DNA from: Sanderia malayensis
Taxonomy: Eukaryota > Cnidaria > Scyphozoa > Semaeostomeae > Pelagiidae
NCBI GenBank assembly: GCA_013076295.1
Contig: RQOL01000626.1
Location: 118,037 to 182,036, forward strand
DNA length: 64,000 nucleotides
Direction: 5' to 3'
Both the position numbers and the translations under genes were made by a program. This document shows positions 9,401 through 19,820 of this stretch, in pieces. The notes below the pieces were generated by a model. It was not told where the DNA came from. It was given only the letters and a program-made list of their open reading frames with translations, and searched no databases. Each line of letters starts with the position of its first letter. Within the stretch, counting starts at the first letter, position 1.

Positions 9401-12400
9401 AGAGAATCGAGAGACAACGCATTGGCCGCGAAAGAACGAGCCACCATGTTGGTGAACGATGCAGAAAATAAATACAAAGAAATACTTTCTGAGTAAGAAA
9501 CGTCATGCCATCACCGAGCCTACACGTCTCCTGTGCACTCTTCTTTGGCCACACGACCACCAATGCGAATTATATAATACTGTAAACACCGGCATATAAG
9601 AATCAGAATCTTCCAGGCTCGACTGCCTATTCAAAACAGTAGAAGAGACAATAGGCTATTGTATTTAAACAATAGGCTGAATGCAGAATTCACAGGTTTT
9701 TATACGCGGGTGTTTACTGTATCTCATGTATCGGTATCTCATTAGAATATCCAGGGACGTGGGAAGCGTCTAACAAGTGGGGGGGGGGGTGAGGAGGTTA
9801 AAAAATGGGCACATAACCACTCTGGGTCACTCACTTTTGGATTTAGGAATTTAGAAGGGGCACTTTTGGGTTTGAATGGGACGCTTTCGCATAGTTTGTC
9901 AAAGAGTGGGGGCATGGCCTCTCTGGACCCCTTTCCCTGACTCCTACGTCCCGGTGAGTATCTCTTGGTATATTGAGAATATGTGAGACAACGTTACGAG
10001 CACAAATTGTTTTAGATGCTAAGATAGGAATGTGATTTTTTCAACAGCTTATGTTTCTTCTTGTAGATCTAGTATCTCTGAATCTTGAGTGAATCGGTTG
10101 TTTCAATGCAATGCAAATGTACAGTTTTAGTCACTGTTGAATTTCATGTGGTTATCGAAACATGACCATTTGTTTTGTTCTTACGCTTTCTAGATTTCGA
10201 AATTTGCAAATGTCTTCGGAGAATCGTGCAGCGGAGCTAGCCAATGAGATCAGAATGAAAGCATTCGAATCCCAACGACTCCAGTTGCTGTATGAGGAGA
10301 CAAATAAAAACCTGAAGAAGTCAAATCTCGAAGGAGAAAAGCTGCGCAAACAAAACGAGGTAGAAGCGTTTTTAAATCTAATTATCCGAAATCTGCAATC
10401 TTTATCCCCCCCCCCTTTGACGGATCTTCTTGTATGTGCTTTACTATGTAAAGGTACGCTGGTGGATTCCATGGCAAGGGGGCATTTTTTGGAAGGTTAT
10501 TTAACCACCCCTGAAATGCATTGGCTATGACGCCTCCATTTATTTCATGCACTTGGGGCGCGCAATCTGTGTAGACTGTACGGTCATTTAAGTAATTTAT
10601 TACAATAGTTTTTCAGGGAAGAATGAATCCAAGCTTCAAAAGCCATTGGTTTCAGTGTACTTCTTGTGTTATTGTTTTTACTAATTGGACTTGGTTGCTA
10701 GGCGTTGAATAAGGAATACCATGCGCTGCACATGTCTTCAAGTCGTCGTTTGACAGAGTTGGAAGCAAAAGATGGAGAATTGAAGAATAAACTGCATATT
10801 TATGAGAAAATGGAAGAAGAACTGGACGATGTTGTCATGCAAGCTGCTGAAAGTAAGTCAAGTCTTCAATTAGCTCAGCCTTGATTAATTGACTATTGTT
10901 AAGTAAGTAAAGTAAGTACGAATATTTATTCTTTGGATTTTCAGTTTAGTTTTTAGATGCAATAAAAACCCGCATATAGGAACCTGTAAATTTTTCTTCC
11001 AGTCTATTGTTGCAAGACAATAGGCTATTGTTTTTCTATTGTTTTGAGCAGCAAAATTACCCTTAAGGTTCTTAATCCATTGGATCTTATATGCGGGTTT
11101 TTATTGCAACTGTTATTAATGTAGGCTTGATTGGCGTAAATTCCCACCCTTCTGGGTATATTTGCCGACCGTAGAAGGTTGGACAGTTGAATTGGCTAAC
11201 AGCCTCATAACACTGTGTGTGAATTAAGACAAGTGGAAGTATGGTCTTTATGTAGCGATGCCCTAGACTCACTGTATTCCGTAATTCTTCTCATCTCAGT
11301 GACAAACGATGCAGAAGCCGAACGAGTTCTCTTCTCTTATGGATACGGTGCTAATGTTCCCAGCACTGCGAAACGAAGAATGCAACAAAGGTAATCGCCA
11401 TATAAATTTGCAATTTCACTCGTCCAATATAGGCTTCGCTTACACCATTTTTTGAATTGCCACATTGCGTCCCTGTGCTCGGTCTTGCTTACCATTTAAC
11501 TATATATACACTCAACCTTGAGCCCATGGTCGCAATGCAAACATTGTTAGCAAAGCGACAAGAATCCTGGGTTTGAGGCTGTATAAACATGGCAACTCAA
11601 TTTTCAACTGATTTGCCTCATTGAGATTCGACAGAAATCTCAATAAGGCAAATCAACAGAAATTCGATGCTTATCGAGAAGCACTTGCGTTTATTGTTAT
11701 TCTACGTGCATTACGTAGGAGCAAGTTAATGCGCATCCTAACAGCGCAGGTGCACGCATACATGTGATAGAACACACATTATCAACGCCAGAGACCATTT
11801 GGGGTATTATTCCAGTGTTTGCATAGTTGCTTGCTCGCTTTAGATACAGATTGGAGCTGTCGTGTTTGTTGAGTGAAGCCCAATTAAAAATACACACAGT
11901 TACACCTTGACATGCGTAAAAGCTGCGAATTGAGAATGTGTTAGTATTAGAAACAGTAGCTGTCAATGTTGTGTGTTGCAGTTGAATCTCGACAGGTGAA
12001 ACACCCAGGGAAATAAATTGCTTGGCTTGAGCCATCGAGACTCAACAATTGTGAATAGTTGAATGGCATTATGCTTCTGCCTTCACAGCTTTTTGTTTTA
12101 TCTTTTTCATTTTGCCTGCTCTCACTTACTTTGAGTGAGTGACTTATATTCTATCCATCTATACTCTATTGGATGTTGGCGTATGCAGGTAACATATTTG
12201 TTTGTTTTACAGTGTACATTTGGCAAAACGCGTTTTGCAGCTCGAGAGAGCGAACTCTTCACTGCGACACGAACGAGAAAGCGAAGACAAGAAAGTCGAG
12301 CAATTGGCAGATGAGGTCAGTGAGGAGTATCCCTCCCACCTCCCTAATTAAAAGGCGTCGTTTTTTTATAACGACGCCTCACTACAATATTCCAATCGTG

Positions 12401-12745
12401 TCACGTTGGATGGCCCTGCTAAGCTGGATGATAAATATTTTAAGTCGCTATCATTGTTATATTGCCCTTTGAGCTACTGTGGGTAACACAATACATTCTA
12501 GTTATTTTATTGCTAATCTTTGATCTACATTGCAACAGGGCCTTTTAAACGTAACGTAAGTGCATTTTACGATGCGACGTTCATCTGCTTACTTTGGTTT
12601 CAGCTGTCAAGAACAACAAAGATGCTTAACGAGGCAAAGCAGCCATACAACTATCTTGTCGATAGCATCAAAACAAGGGACGATGAAAATAAAAGTATGA
12701 AAGATACAATCGGAACTTTAAATGAAGATATTCGGTATGCTTACT

Positions 12746-12785
<40 letters not shown>

Positions 12786-14916
12786 TATTCTCGTCGTAAT
12801 TTACTTACGTCAATGCAGAAGAATTAGTTGCGTTTGCTTCCCAAAATATCCGGAAAGACGCTGGAATTTTAATGAGCACCTGGTACAATTCTCAGCCTCT
12901 GACAGGAGTTTTCTACATTTAGACTACGCCAAATCTTTTGTTTTTGCCGGTCAATATTAATATTTCAACAAGGGAAATGGCCTGGATGAAGTTTGTAATC
13001 TTCAGCCTGCAGAAGGCAACATCTCAATGCAATGTTTACAATGCAATTGTAGTTTTTGGTCTGAAATTGTAGCTTTTTCCTGGAATTTTCTTTGACTAAA
13101 CCAACACCCTGTTGCTTTTCTCCCTTTCTCTGTTCCCACATTGACCAAGAGCCATATAATAACGGAGTTTCAACCACTTTCATCGCGTTTTGTTTATTAT
13201 TTTGTACAGGCGCCTGAAAGGTGAAAAGTCCGCGCTGAAAAAACTGAATGATCAAATGACTCTGGATCTTGAAAGACTTTTGAATCAAAAAGAGGTAGCC
13301 GATTTATATTGTTTACAGAATGTATAAAACGATGGCTTATGGAGAAAAATAGACGTTTTTAATTTTATTAAATGGGGAAATTTCCCCCAAAAACTTGCAG
13401 AAAAGGTAACCGGACATTTTTAGCTTGATTTGACTTCGATACACGCTTTTTTTTATAAATTACCTACCCCAAAGACTAGTTCTTAAATTTCCTTATTTTA
13501 GGATCTGTTTTGGCACATTTTTAGTACTAACAATTTTTTATTATTTTGAAGTTTTGCATTTATAGACAAAAGATAGTGTAGATCAACAAAAGTCGTCAAC
13601 AACGTGATATCTGATGTAAATTTTTTGGACACGCCTTGAATATTTAATTTTCTTGCCGTAAGTAAGTCAAATCAAGCAAAGAATCTCCGTTGGCACATTC
13701 CGGCTACAGTAAACACCCGCATATAAGAACCAGTGAATTAAGAACCTTCCAGGCTGAAATCTCTGCTGAAAACAATACAAGAGACAATAGGCTATTGTAT
13801 TTAAACAATAAGCTGGATGCAGAGTTCACAGGTTCTTTTATGCGGGTGTTCACTGTATTTATAATTTGTTTTTGCTATTTCGAATGTCGCTTTTAGGAAG
13901 TTCATGTATTGAAAAGTGTCGTTATGGGATTGAAGTCTTCCACCAACAGTCTGCCATCATATCAGCATTCCAAACCGAGTCATCTTGTGAAAAGAAAAAT
14001 TGCCACACTTCACGCTAGTGATTTCTCAGAACCAGTCAATACTGATACGTTGGTCAGCACGCCAAAACCTACTGTATTTGTAAGTTAAATTATTTTTGTA
14101 CTTTTCCTTTTTACATTGATAAGTTGAAGAGAAACGCATTTCTGTTTTTGCTACACTGATGATTTTTGTTGTTACTGATGTTGTTGTTGTTGTTGTGATC
14201 TTCCTTTTGAGACCATGCTAAACGAGGCTGTATTGCGTCTTTTTATAATTCAAATATAGAACCTAATGATATCCACAACTCATGCATATTATCTCTGTGC
14301 TATACGGCAGATGGTATTCAATGCCTTTAATCAGTTTATCACTATTATTTGTTGGCTGATTTAGATTACAGAAGCTTTTTCAACACCCAAAGTTTTTTCC
14401 TTTCCTTTGAAATTTTAAAGTTCTGAAATAAGTTTTGATACTGTCTGATTTAACATACAGAGACAAGATTAAGATGATGTAGTACTGTCTGATTTAACAG
14501 GCAGAGACAAGATAAGGTGAAGCGATAAAAAGATAATCTAGGAAACGTTTCAACTTTTATTCAACATTTTTTGTTTTGTTCTTGATTAAGACCTACTGAT
14601 AAAAAATGAAAAGACTTGACTTTTAAAGGTATTGCGGGTTTTGCAAGCTTATTTCGTGGAGTCAATTTGAGTTAAAATTTAACTGAGTTCAAGTAAATTA
14701 AAAGCTTTGATATGTTGATGTGTTCGCCATTTCCAATCAAGATTTTTAATTAATTTTGTTTAATTAATTAAGACAGGGCATCTTCTTGTCACAAATTAAC
14801 GTTGTAGTGAATAATTATATAGTTTTCTTATCACTGTTTTTTATTTAACTTTGCAGACCAAGCAAGATGCCCCGTCATGGTACACTAAACTGAAAAACCA
14901 GAACCTAAAAATGTGA
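6464..14916 (+). CDS. PIBF1: PIBF1/CEP90 centriolar satellite coiled-coil protein
   Basis: Fifteen coding exons: 6464-7069, 7278-7397, 7521-7654, 7818-7926, 8276-8457, 8990-9115, 9394-9492, 10194-10359, 10702-10852, 11300-11390, 12213-12315, 12604-12734, 13210-13294, 13897-14079, 14857-14916. All phases agree, giving 781 residues against 757 in human. The protein is almost all coiled coil. Diagnostic strings shared with vertebrate PIBF1/CEP90 include ELSQKNLMIDTMK (exon 1), YERENR (exon 6), ERVLFSYGYGANVP (exon 10) and the end STPKPTVFTKQDAPSW. The family acts at centriolar satellites and distal appendages in ciliogenesis and spindle-pole integrity. The start at 6464 is chosen because MSRRDRK matches the family; the same frame is open upstream to 6323. 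A likely poly(A) signal AATAAA is at 15022. Introns carry several MITEs. Confidence 0.95.
9579..9722. mobile_element. MITE family A copy 1, PIBF1 intron 7
   Basis: A short element with inverted ends TACTGTAAACACCGGCATAT and GCGGGTGTTTACTGTA, and an internal AGACAATAGGCTATTGT block. The same family recurs at 10958, 13705 and 44565. The terminal TA suggests a TA target. Non-autonomous, no coding capacity. Confidence 0.75.
9752..9954. mobile_element. hAT-like MITE, PIBF1 intron 7
   Basis: The ends CAGGGACGTGGG and TACGTCCCGG are imperfect inverted repeats. The flanking octamers AGAATATC and TGAGTATC agree at 6 of 8 positions, consistent with an old 8-bp hAT target duplication. The interior is G-rich and includes a run of ten G. 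Confidence 0.5.
10895..10935 (-). mobile_element. SINE tail fragment, PIBF1 intron 9
   Basis: Reading the minus strand, AAATATTCGTACTTACTTTA matches the 3' tail of the SINE at 25231-25503. Only the tail is present. Confidence 0.4.
10958..11108. mobile_element. MITE family A copy 2 (diverged), PIBF1 intron 9
   Basis: Inverted ends TGCAATAAAAACCCGCATAT and ATATGCGGGTTTTTATTGCA flank an internal ACAATAGGCTATTGT block shared with the other family A copies. The outermost bases differ from the TACAGTAAACACC version, so this is a sub-family. Confidence 0.65.
12353..12379. other. Perfect 10-bp hairpin in PIBF1 intron 11
   Basis: AGGCGTCGTT and AACGACGCCT flank the 7-base loop TTTTTAT. It lies 38 bases after the exon 11 donor. 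No function is assigned. It resembles a stem-loop, but its place inside an intron gives no termination context. Confidence 0.5.
12746..12781. repeat. C-run followed by (CT)n microsatellite
   Basis: A run of C followed by about 13 CT units, just inside the intron after PIBF1 exon 12. It could act as a stray pyrimidine tract but has no usable acceptor. Confidence 0.8.
13705..13857. mobile_element. MITE family A copy 3, PIBF1 intron 13
   Basis: Ends TACAGTAAACACCCGCATAT and ATGCGGGTGTTCACTGTA with the internal AGACAATAGGCTATTGT block. Very close to the copy at 44565. Its right end lies 39 bases before exon 14 of PIBF1. Confidence 0.75.
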
Positions 14917-15314
14917 CGGAAGGTTTGTTTATATTTTGTACGGATTTCTTTGTAATTATACTCCTGTTATGGCTTCTTTTAATTGTATGAAGGGATGCAC
15001 AGGTATTTTTACTCTGTAATTAATAAATTGTAGAAGTATGCCTAAAACTCGCTACATGTCATCGTTTTAAAGTTTATAATGATGCATGGTGGAAAAAACC
15101 CTTGATGTTCTGGGCCGTTCTGTTGCAAGCAGCTAGAATCGTTATTATTGCATGTCTTAGCTACGTTTCCATTCGCCATTGAATCGATTGCATGAGGCTC
15201 ACTGGACTGGAACCAGGTATGAAGGCACTCTTCCATGATTCTTCCATAATTTACTGAAATTAGGTTGACTTGGTGATTGATTTGAACGATTCTAGCAGTG
15301 AGCTAACTTGCCGT
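14917..15314. terminator. Convergent 3' ends of PIBF1 and the GPCR gene
   Basis: About 400 bp between the PIBF1 stop (14916) and the GPCR stop on the other strand (15315). A candidate plus-strand poly(A) signal AATAAA is at 15022-15027. I see no equally clear signal for the GPCR. Confidence 0.4.
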
Positions 15315-16541
15315 TCACTTGCATTGAAATATATTTTCGCAAAAGCGCGGTAAATAGTTGCGAAAATCTTTTCTAACAAGTAGATATATGCATGGATTGA
15401 GTAGGCTGTTCGATGAAGCCAGACAGAGTGCTAAGCGCCTGAACCATGGCAAGCGAAAGCCCTTTGCATTGTGTACATAGTGCAATCGGTACACGATCAA
15501 TGGTGTCCAGCACAGTGTAAACAGTGCCACTATGCAAATACACATGGTTGTTGCTTTTATTTCTGTTCTTTCTCGTGCTGCCAACCTCACCTTTTGTCGC
15601 TCTGAAGCTGTATTTTCTTGTAGTGTAACAACTGTGCTGTTGTTTTTGGTATTCGAAAATGATTGTGGTGTTGTTGATATTTCCACGCGAAATTCACTCA
15701 TTTCTTTATCCTGCAGATCTTGGTTGTCTTTATCATGCACTGGAATTTCGCTGTTCGAGAGCATTCCTTTCTTAGGCCTGTTCTGTAGACGCAAATTCTG
15801 ATTGGTTGTATCCTGTTGTTTGGACATTTCTAATGGTGGATCGTTCAAGTCACATGACTTTGCCAACGGTCTTACTACTGTCAACTCTGGCAGCACAACA
15901 TTTTTTGGCTGAATTTTGCCAATGTTGGTTTTCATTGTTTCTAGTTCGGTTTTTCGTAAAACCACGTTGTGTCGTTTGATGTTGAGAACGAGTACAAAAT
16001 TTGCTGCCGAGAGAATTACGACAGTAGATATAAAGAAAGCTGACAAGACCGCTCCCCGCACCTTCAACTCCATGTTACTATTCGTGTACACATAAATGAG
16101 AACTTGTGCCACTGTGATTGCTAATGAAAATACCCAGCTTACGTAAATGGCCTTTGTCACTTTTGTAAGATACGCTTCGTTCCTGTATGCCAGGTTCAGT
16201 TTAATGGCCATCAGTCTGTCAATTGTCAAAACAGCAAGTGATGTAATGGAAATGGACATACTTCCAAACAGGGGTACAGAGCCGGCTATTTTGTATACTA
16301 CCAATGGCTGCCCTGTTATCAACATAAGGCCAAGAGCCACTCCAAAGCAACTCACCAAAACGTCTGATATCGACAGAGATAGTAGTATTCTGTTGCTGCT
16401 CGACATTCTCAGCGAACTGTTTCGGGATGCGATGAGCATTTTTGTAAACATTGCATTCAGCAACACCGATAAACTGTTGATGATTATCAGTGCCCAACAG
16501 AAGGCGGTGAACTCAAGGCTGCCTGTGCTTTCATCTGCCAT
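15315..16541 (-). CDS. Class A (rhodopsin-like) GPCR, orphan
   Basis: A 408-residue intronless frame with seven hydrophobic segments at about 12-36, 50-75, 85-110, 128-151, 163-187, 332-352 and 366-389. Class A hallmarks are present: LSISD in TM2, DRL (108-110) in place of DRY at the end of TM3, CWTP (344-347) in TM6, and NPCIY (382-386) in TM7. The third cytoplasmic loop is long, about 140 residues, and rich in S, T, N and Q. No cysteine is seen at the usual top-of-TM3 position or in the short second extracellular loop, so the conserved disulfide appears to be missing, as in a few lipid and melanocortin-type receptors. The short N-terminus has no signal peptide. The ligand cannot be predicted. 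Intronless class A receptors of this type are common in cnidarians. Confidence 0.85.
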   Translation of the reverse strand: MADESTGSLEFTAFCWALIIINSLSVLLNAMFTKMLIASRNSSLRMSSSNRILLSLSISDVLVSCFGVALGLMLITGQPLVVYKIAGSVPLFGSMSISITSLAVLTIDRLMAIKLNLAYRNEAYLTKVTKAIYVSWVFSLAITVAQVLIYVYTNSNMELKVRGAVLSAFFISTVVILSAANFVLVLNIKRHNVVLRKTELETMKTNIGKIQPKNVVLPELTVVRPLAKSCDLNDPPLEMSKQQDTTNQNLRLQNRPKKGMLSNSEIPVHDKDNQDLQDKEMSEFRVEISTTPQSFSNTKNNSTVVTLQENTASERQKVRLAARERTEIKATTMCICIVALFTLCWTPLIVYRLHYVHNAKGFRLPWFRRLALCLASSNSLLNPCIYLLVRKDFRNYLPRFCENIFQCK

Positions 16542-17853
16542 AGCGTGTGCTCTTGTCAGTTATTGCTGTGTTTTGGCGACGTTTTGTTCTGCTCTTCGTT
16601 GGCGTAACAGTGCGGCTGATGTGTGTTTATGCGCAATAGCATCTGACGTGACAATGCACCTGGGTATCAGTTGCAATATAGTTACGCTAAGTGAGACAAC
16701 AAATATTTGATTCTCTGCAATAAAAGCTTATTTCGAACTAGTCCAAACTATTTCTCAACGTCTTCCAGGCATCGGCTATCAAATGCTTGGCAGCAGTTTG
16801 GGGTGAAGGTAACCAAGACATGACGAAGCTTGTTAGAAGTTAACTTTTCTCGATTCATCACAACTTTTTTCGAGCTTCATGAATCCAATTTTGTTCAATT
16901 ATCAAGTACCGGCATCAATAAAAACAAATCTCACTTTTTCGGTGATTTTAGTGAAAACGTGTTTTTGTGAACTTAAGCTTAGACCAAAATAAATATCTCT
17001 CTCCAGTACCTGTGGATGATTATTTGTTGTGGCTTTCTACTTCTTGCGCCATCTGCTGAATGCAAATAGGAAATCGTTGTATAATTTCAGCAGGCAAAAA
17101 CCCTGTAATATTTGGTTGCCAAGTGTTCATTATGTTATCATCGATTTCTCTTGCTCGCCAAGCTCGATTAAAGTGAATAAACCGAAGCGTGCGCACCGCT
17201 TTGAATAAACTGAAGCGTGCGCACCGCTTTAAAACACTTTAGTTCCTGACCATCTGCAATAGGTTTTATTCGAGTCTGCTTGGAAGTGACGTTATCTTAA
17301 TCACGTCCACGGCATGCACCTGAAATTAAATCTATTCAGCAGATGGATTTTCGATTCTCTTTGTAATTCTTCGTTCTTATCCACCGTCTTAGAATTCCTA
17401 ACGTTAATACAAGCAGCTTTTCAGTACCTCACCAATATCTTTTATAGCCTTCCTGGACTAACAAATAACATGTTGTTTTCTTATTTTTTTCATCTCCTAC
17501 CATCATTATGGCTGTCAGTAATTACCGGCCTCGACCCCGTATTTTACCTATATTTTTTTATCTATTTACTTCTCTATATTTTTAAGTATATACCTATGTA
17601 CTTCTCTATTAGTATATGCTCATTTATACCTATATATTTAAGTATACATACGTATGTATAATTAAATTAATGTCTCATAAGGGCTGAGTATAAATTTGGA
17701 CATAAACACCTTTCTTCCATTACGTCATCGAAAAAATTATAAATTTAAACATGCTTTTTATCTTATTGTCTTCATACTTATTGTTAATTAAGATTTTTAA
17801 ATTGTAAATAGGACTTAGACTGTAAAGCGCTGCTCAACCGAATACTATTTGTA
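16542..17853. other. GPCR upstream region
   Basis: It holds the GPCR promoter and 5' region. A roughly 30-bp direct duplication built on AAGCGTGCGCACCGCTTT lies at 17173-17232, and T-rich low-complexity sequence runs from about 17540 to 17660. No further gene is supported. Confidence 0.4.
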
Positions 17854-18039
17854 TTGTGGCGCTACAAAAATTTTTCATTATTACTGCTTTTTTGGAAAAT
17901 CAAGCGGAAAAATTACATTCCACAAGTTAATTGGAAGATTATTAAGAGATGTGCGTCTTTTCATCAAGCCACTTACAAATGTAGTATTTGTTTTAATGAG
18001 AAACTTGAAATTGCGCTGTACGAAGGCGAAAACAACTGA
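17854..18039 (+). mobile_element. Retroelement coding remnant
   Basis: A 60-codon frame containing NYIPQVNWKIIKRC followed by YKCSICFNEKLEIA. This layout (short basic stretch, W, then C-x2-C with NEKL) resembles the segment after the reverse transcriptase domain in cnidarian retroelements, where a W-x-I motif is followed by RCNLC-like and EK motifs. No reverse transcriptase is present nearby, so this is a truncated scrap. Confidence 0.4.
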
Positions 18040-18313
18040 ATAAAAGAAATAAAAGAACCGAGCCAATTTCGAAGTTCCGACATGTAAATAAGTTCTCTCT
18101 GTTACGCCATAGTTTTATCGATCAGTGAATCAGTACGTGTAATTTGTAACGAATACTTAGCATAATCAACTGAAAATTCTCGCGAGTAGACGGCATGAAA
18201 CTCGGAGTATTGAAAAATGCTGTAGTTTTTCTTTGTTTCCACAAAGAAAATATTCAAATTCTAAGCAAAATACGTATAAAAACGCGTTAATTGGGCAAAA
18301 AAATACTAGTCAA

Positions 18314-18605
18314 ATGAGTGAAAGGTTCATACGTGCGTAAAAGGTTTTCATGTGTATAAGGATACATGGATACATACACAAAAAGGAGAAGTGCTTGTGA
18401 GTGCTATGCAGCCAGATAATGAAGTCGACAAGTATGCTGTCTGTGTTTTGAAACAAGGCAGAATTGTTGGACACTTATCAAAAGGAATTAATGGAAAATT
18501 TGCGAAAACAGGATTTTACTTTCTGAGGGGGGAAACGGTTCGTGCCATGTAACAATAAAGGGTCCAGCAGTCAACTTTGGTGACGGTGAACACAGGAACA
18601 ATTAA
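18314..18605 (+). pseudogene. Decayed HIRAN-like domain
   Basis: Read across two frame changes, this encodes MSERFIR, then GFHVYKDTWIHTQKGEVLV, then QPDNEVDKYAVCVLKQGRIV, ending CHVTIKGPAVNFGDG. The core (W, then GE, then QPDN..D.YAVCV, G.IVGHL, FL.RG) fits the HIRAN-like module abundant in cnidarian genomes. One break is near 18338. The other is at a run of six G (18527-18532), where one extra G would restore the frame. No upstream or downstream coding context is seen, so it is probably a dead fragment of a repeated gene or mobile element. Confidence 0.5.
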
Positions 18606-19522
18606 TTACTAACAACTAATAACATATTAATTTAATGAAAAGTAAATAAAATTTGTGAATTATTTTGTGAAAGAAGTCTTAGAGTTCGAGCTAGCGGACA
18701 CTTTTTGGTTCAAGGAAAACAAAAATTTGTTCGAGCAAGCGAATGTTTGAGTTGGCGGGTATCCGAGTAAGCGGATGTCAACTGTATCTATATATGGGCA
18801 TATGCGGGGCGGGGGCTGTGCGAGGCTTGGCCCGGGACAGTTATCACTAATAACCAACAAATCCAGCATTTTGAAATAAGTTGCTTGAATAATCCATGCT
18901 AATAATTTCATTTGTGATTTCTGATGATGTCAACAGTTGATTAGGGAAGCGTCAATATTATCATTTACATAGATTAGTCATCATTTTTTTTAAATACTGG
19001 ATTTGTTAGACAAATAGCTGTCTTTTTGGTCGTTTTCAATTTAATACTCATTTTCTTGCTCATTTATAGATTCTAATTGTCGATCGGTAAATTGATTTGG
19101 AATGGCATGTGGCGATGGGTGAATTACTATATGTAAAAAATGTAGCCTACACCCCTTAGAGAAATATCCTTTTTTCAGGGGGTGGGTGATTAAAGTACCC
19201 AGTAATTTCCACGAGAGCCCGATCTTTTAGATGAACAATAAAGTTTTCCAAATTCTACAACCCAGGGTACCATTGGGTTTAAAACTATTGAAAACAAGAA
19301 GCAGTTAAAGCTGGATCGGGACCGACTTTATCACTAAAAATAGCAACTACACTAAAAATGGGACCGGGTTTTAAAAACTTTGTTGGGGATGTCACCCCCC
19401 CCCCCACCTCATTTGCGCCCCTGCGGCGACTTCTAGCCTCAATATAACTGCTAAAGTAAGCGCACTGGATGTTAACTCGATAAAGTGAGTGCTGATTCTG
19501 CAAAATTACTCTTTTGGGCAGA

Positions 19523-19820
19523 GCGTAATTGAGGTCTCAAAGCGTTATTTGGGTCTCAAAGCGTAATTGAGGTCAAAGCGTTATTTGGGTCTCAAAACGT
19601 AATTGAGGTCTCAAGGCGTTATTTGGGTCTCAAAACGTAATTGAGGTCTCAAAGCGTTATTTGGGTCTCAAAGCGTTATTTGGGTCTCAAAATTTAATTG
19701 AGGTCTTAAAGCGTTATTTGGGTCTCAAAACGTAATTGAGGTCTTAAAGCGTCATTTGGGTCTCAAAACGTAATTGAGGTCTTAAAGCGTAATTGAGGTC
19801 TTAAAGCGTAATTGAGGTCT
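19523..19820 (+). repeat. Minisatellite, 16 copies of a 19-bp unit in two alternating forms
   Basis: Units of the form GCGTTATTTGGGTCTCAAA alternate with ACGTAATTGAGGTCTCAAA, giving a partial 38-bp higher-order period. Sixteen units can be counted, one of them shortened to 17 bp. The last few units are all of the second form. Confidence 0.9.

Noticed and set aside
12353..12379. Hairpin with T-rich loop considered as a terminator or histone-type stem-loop
   Set aside because: It lies within a PIBF1 intron, and the sequence does not fit the histone stem-loop.
16147..16710. 187-codon plus-strand frame opposite the GPCR
   Set aside because: It is antisense to the seven-helix protein, has no recognisable motif, and is explained by codon bias of the GPCR.
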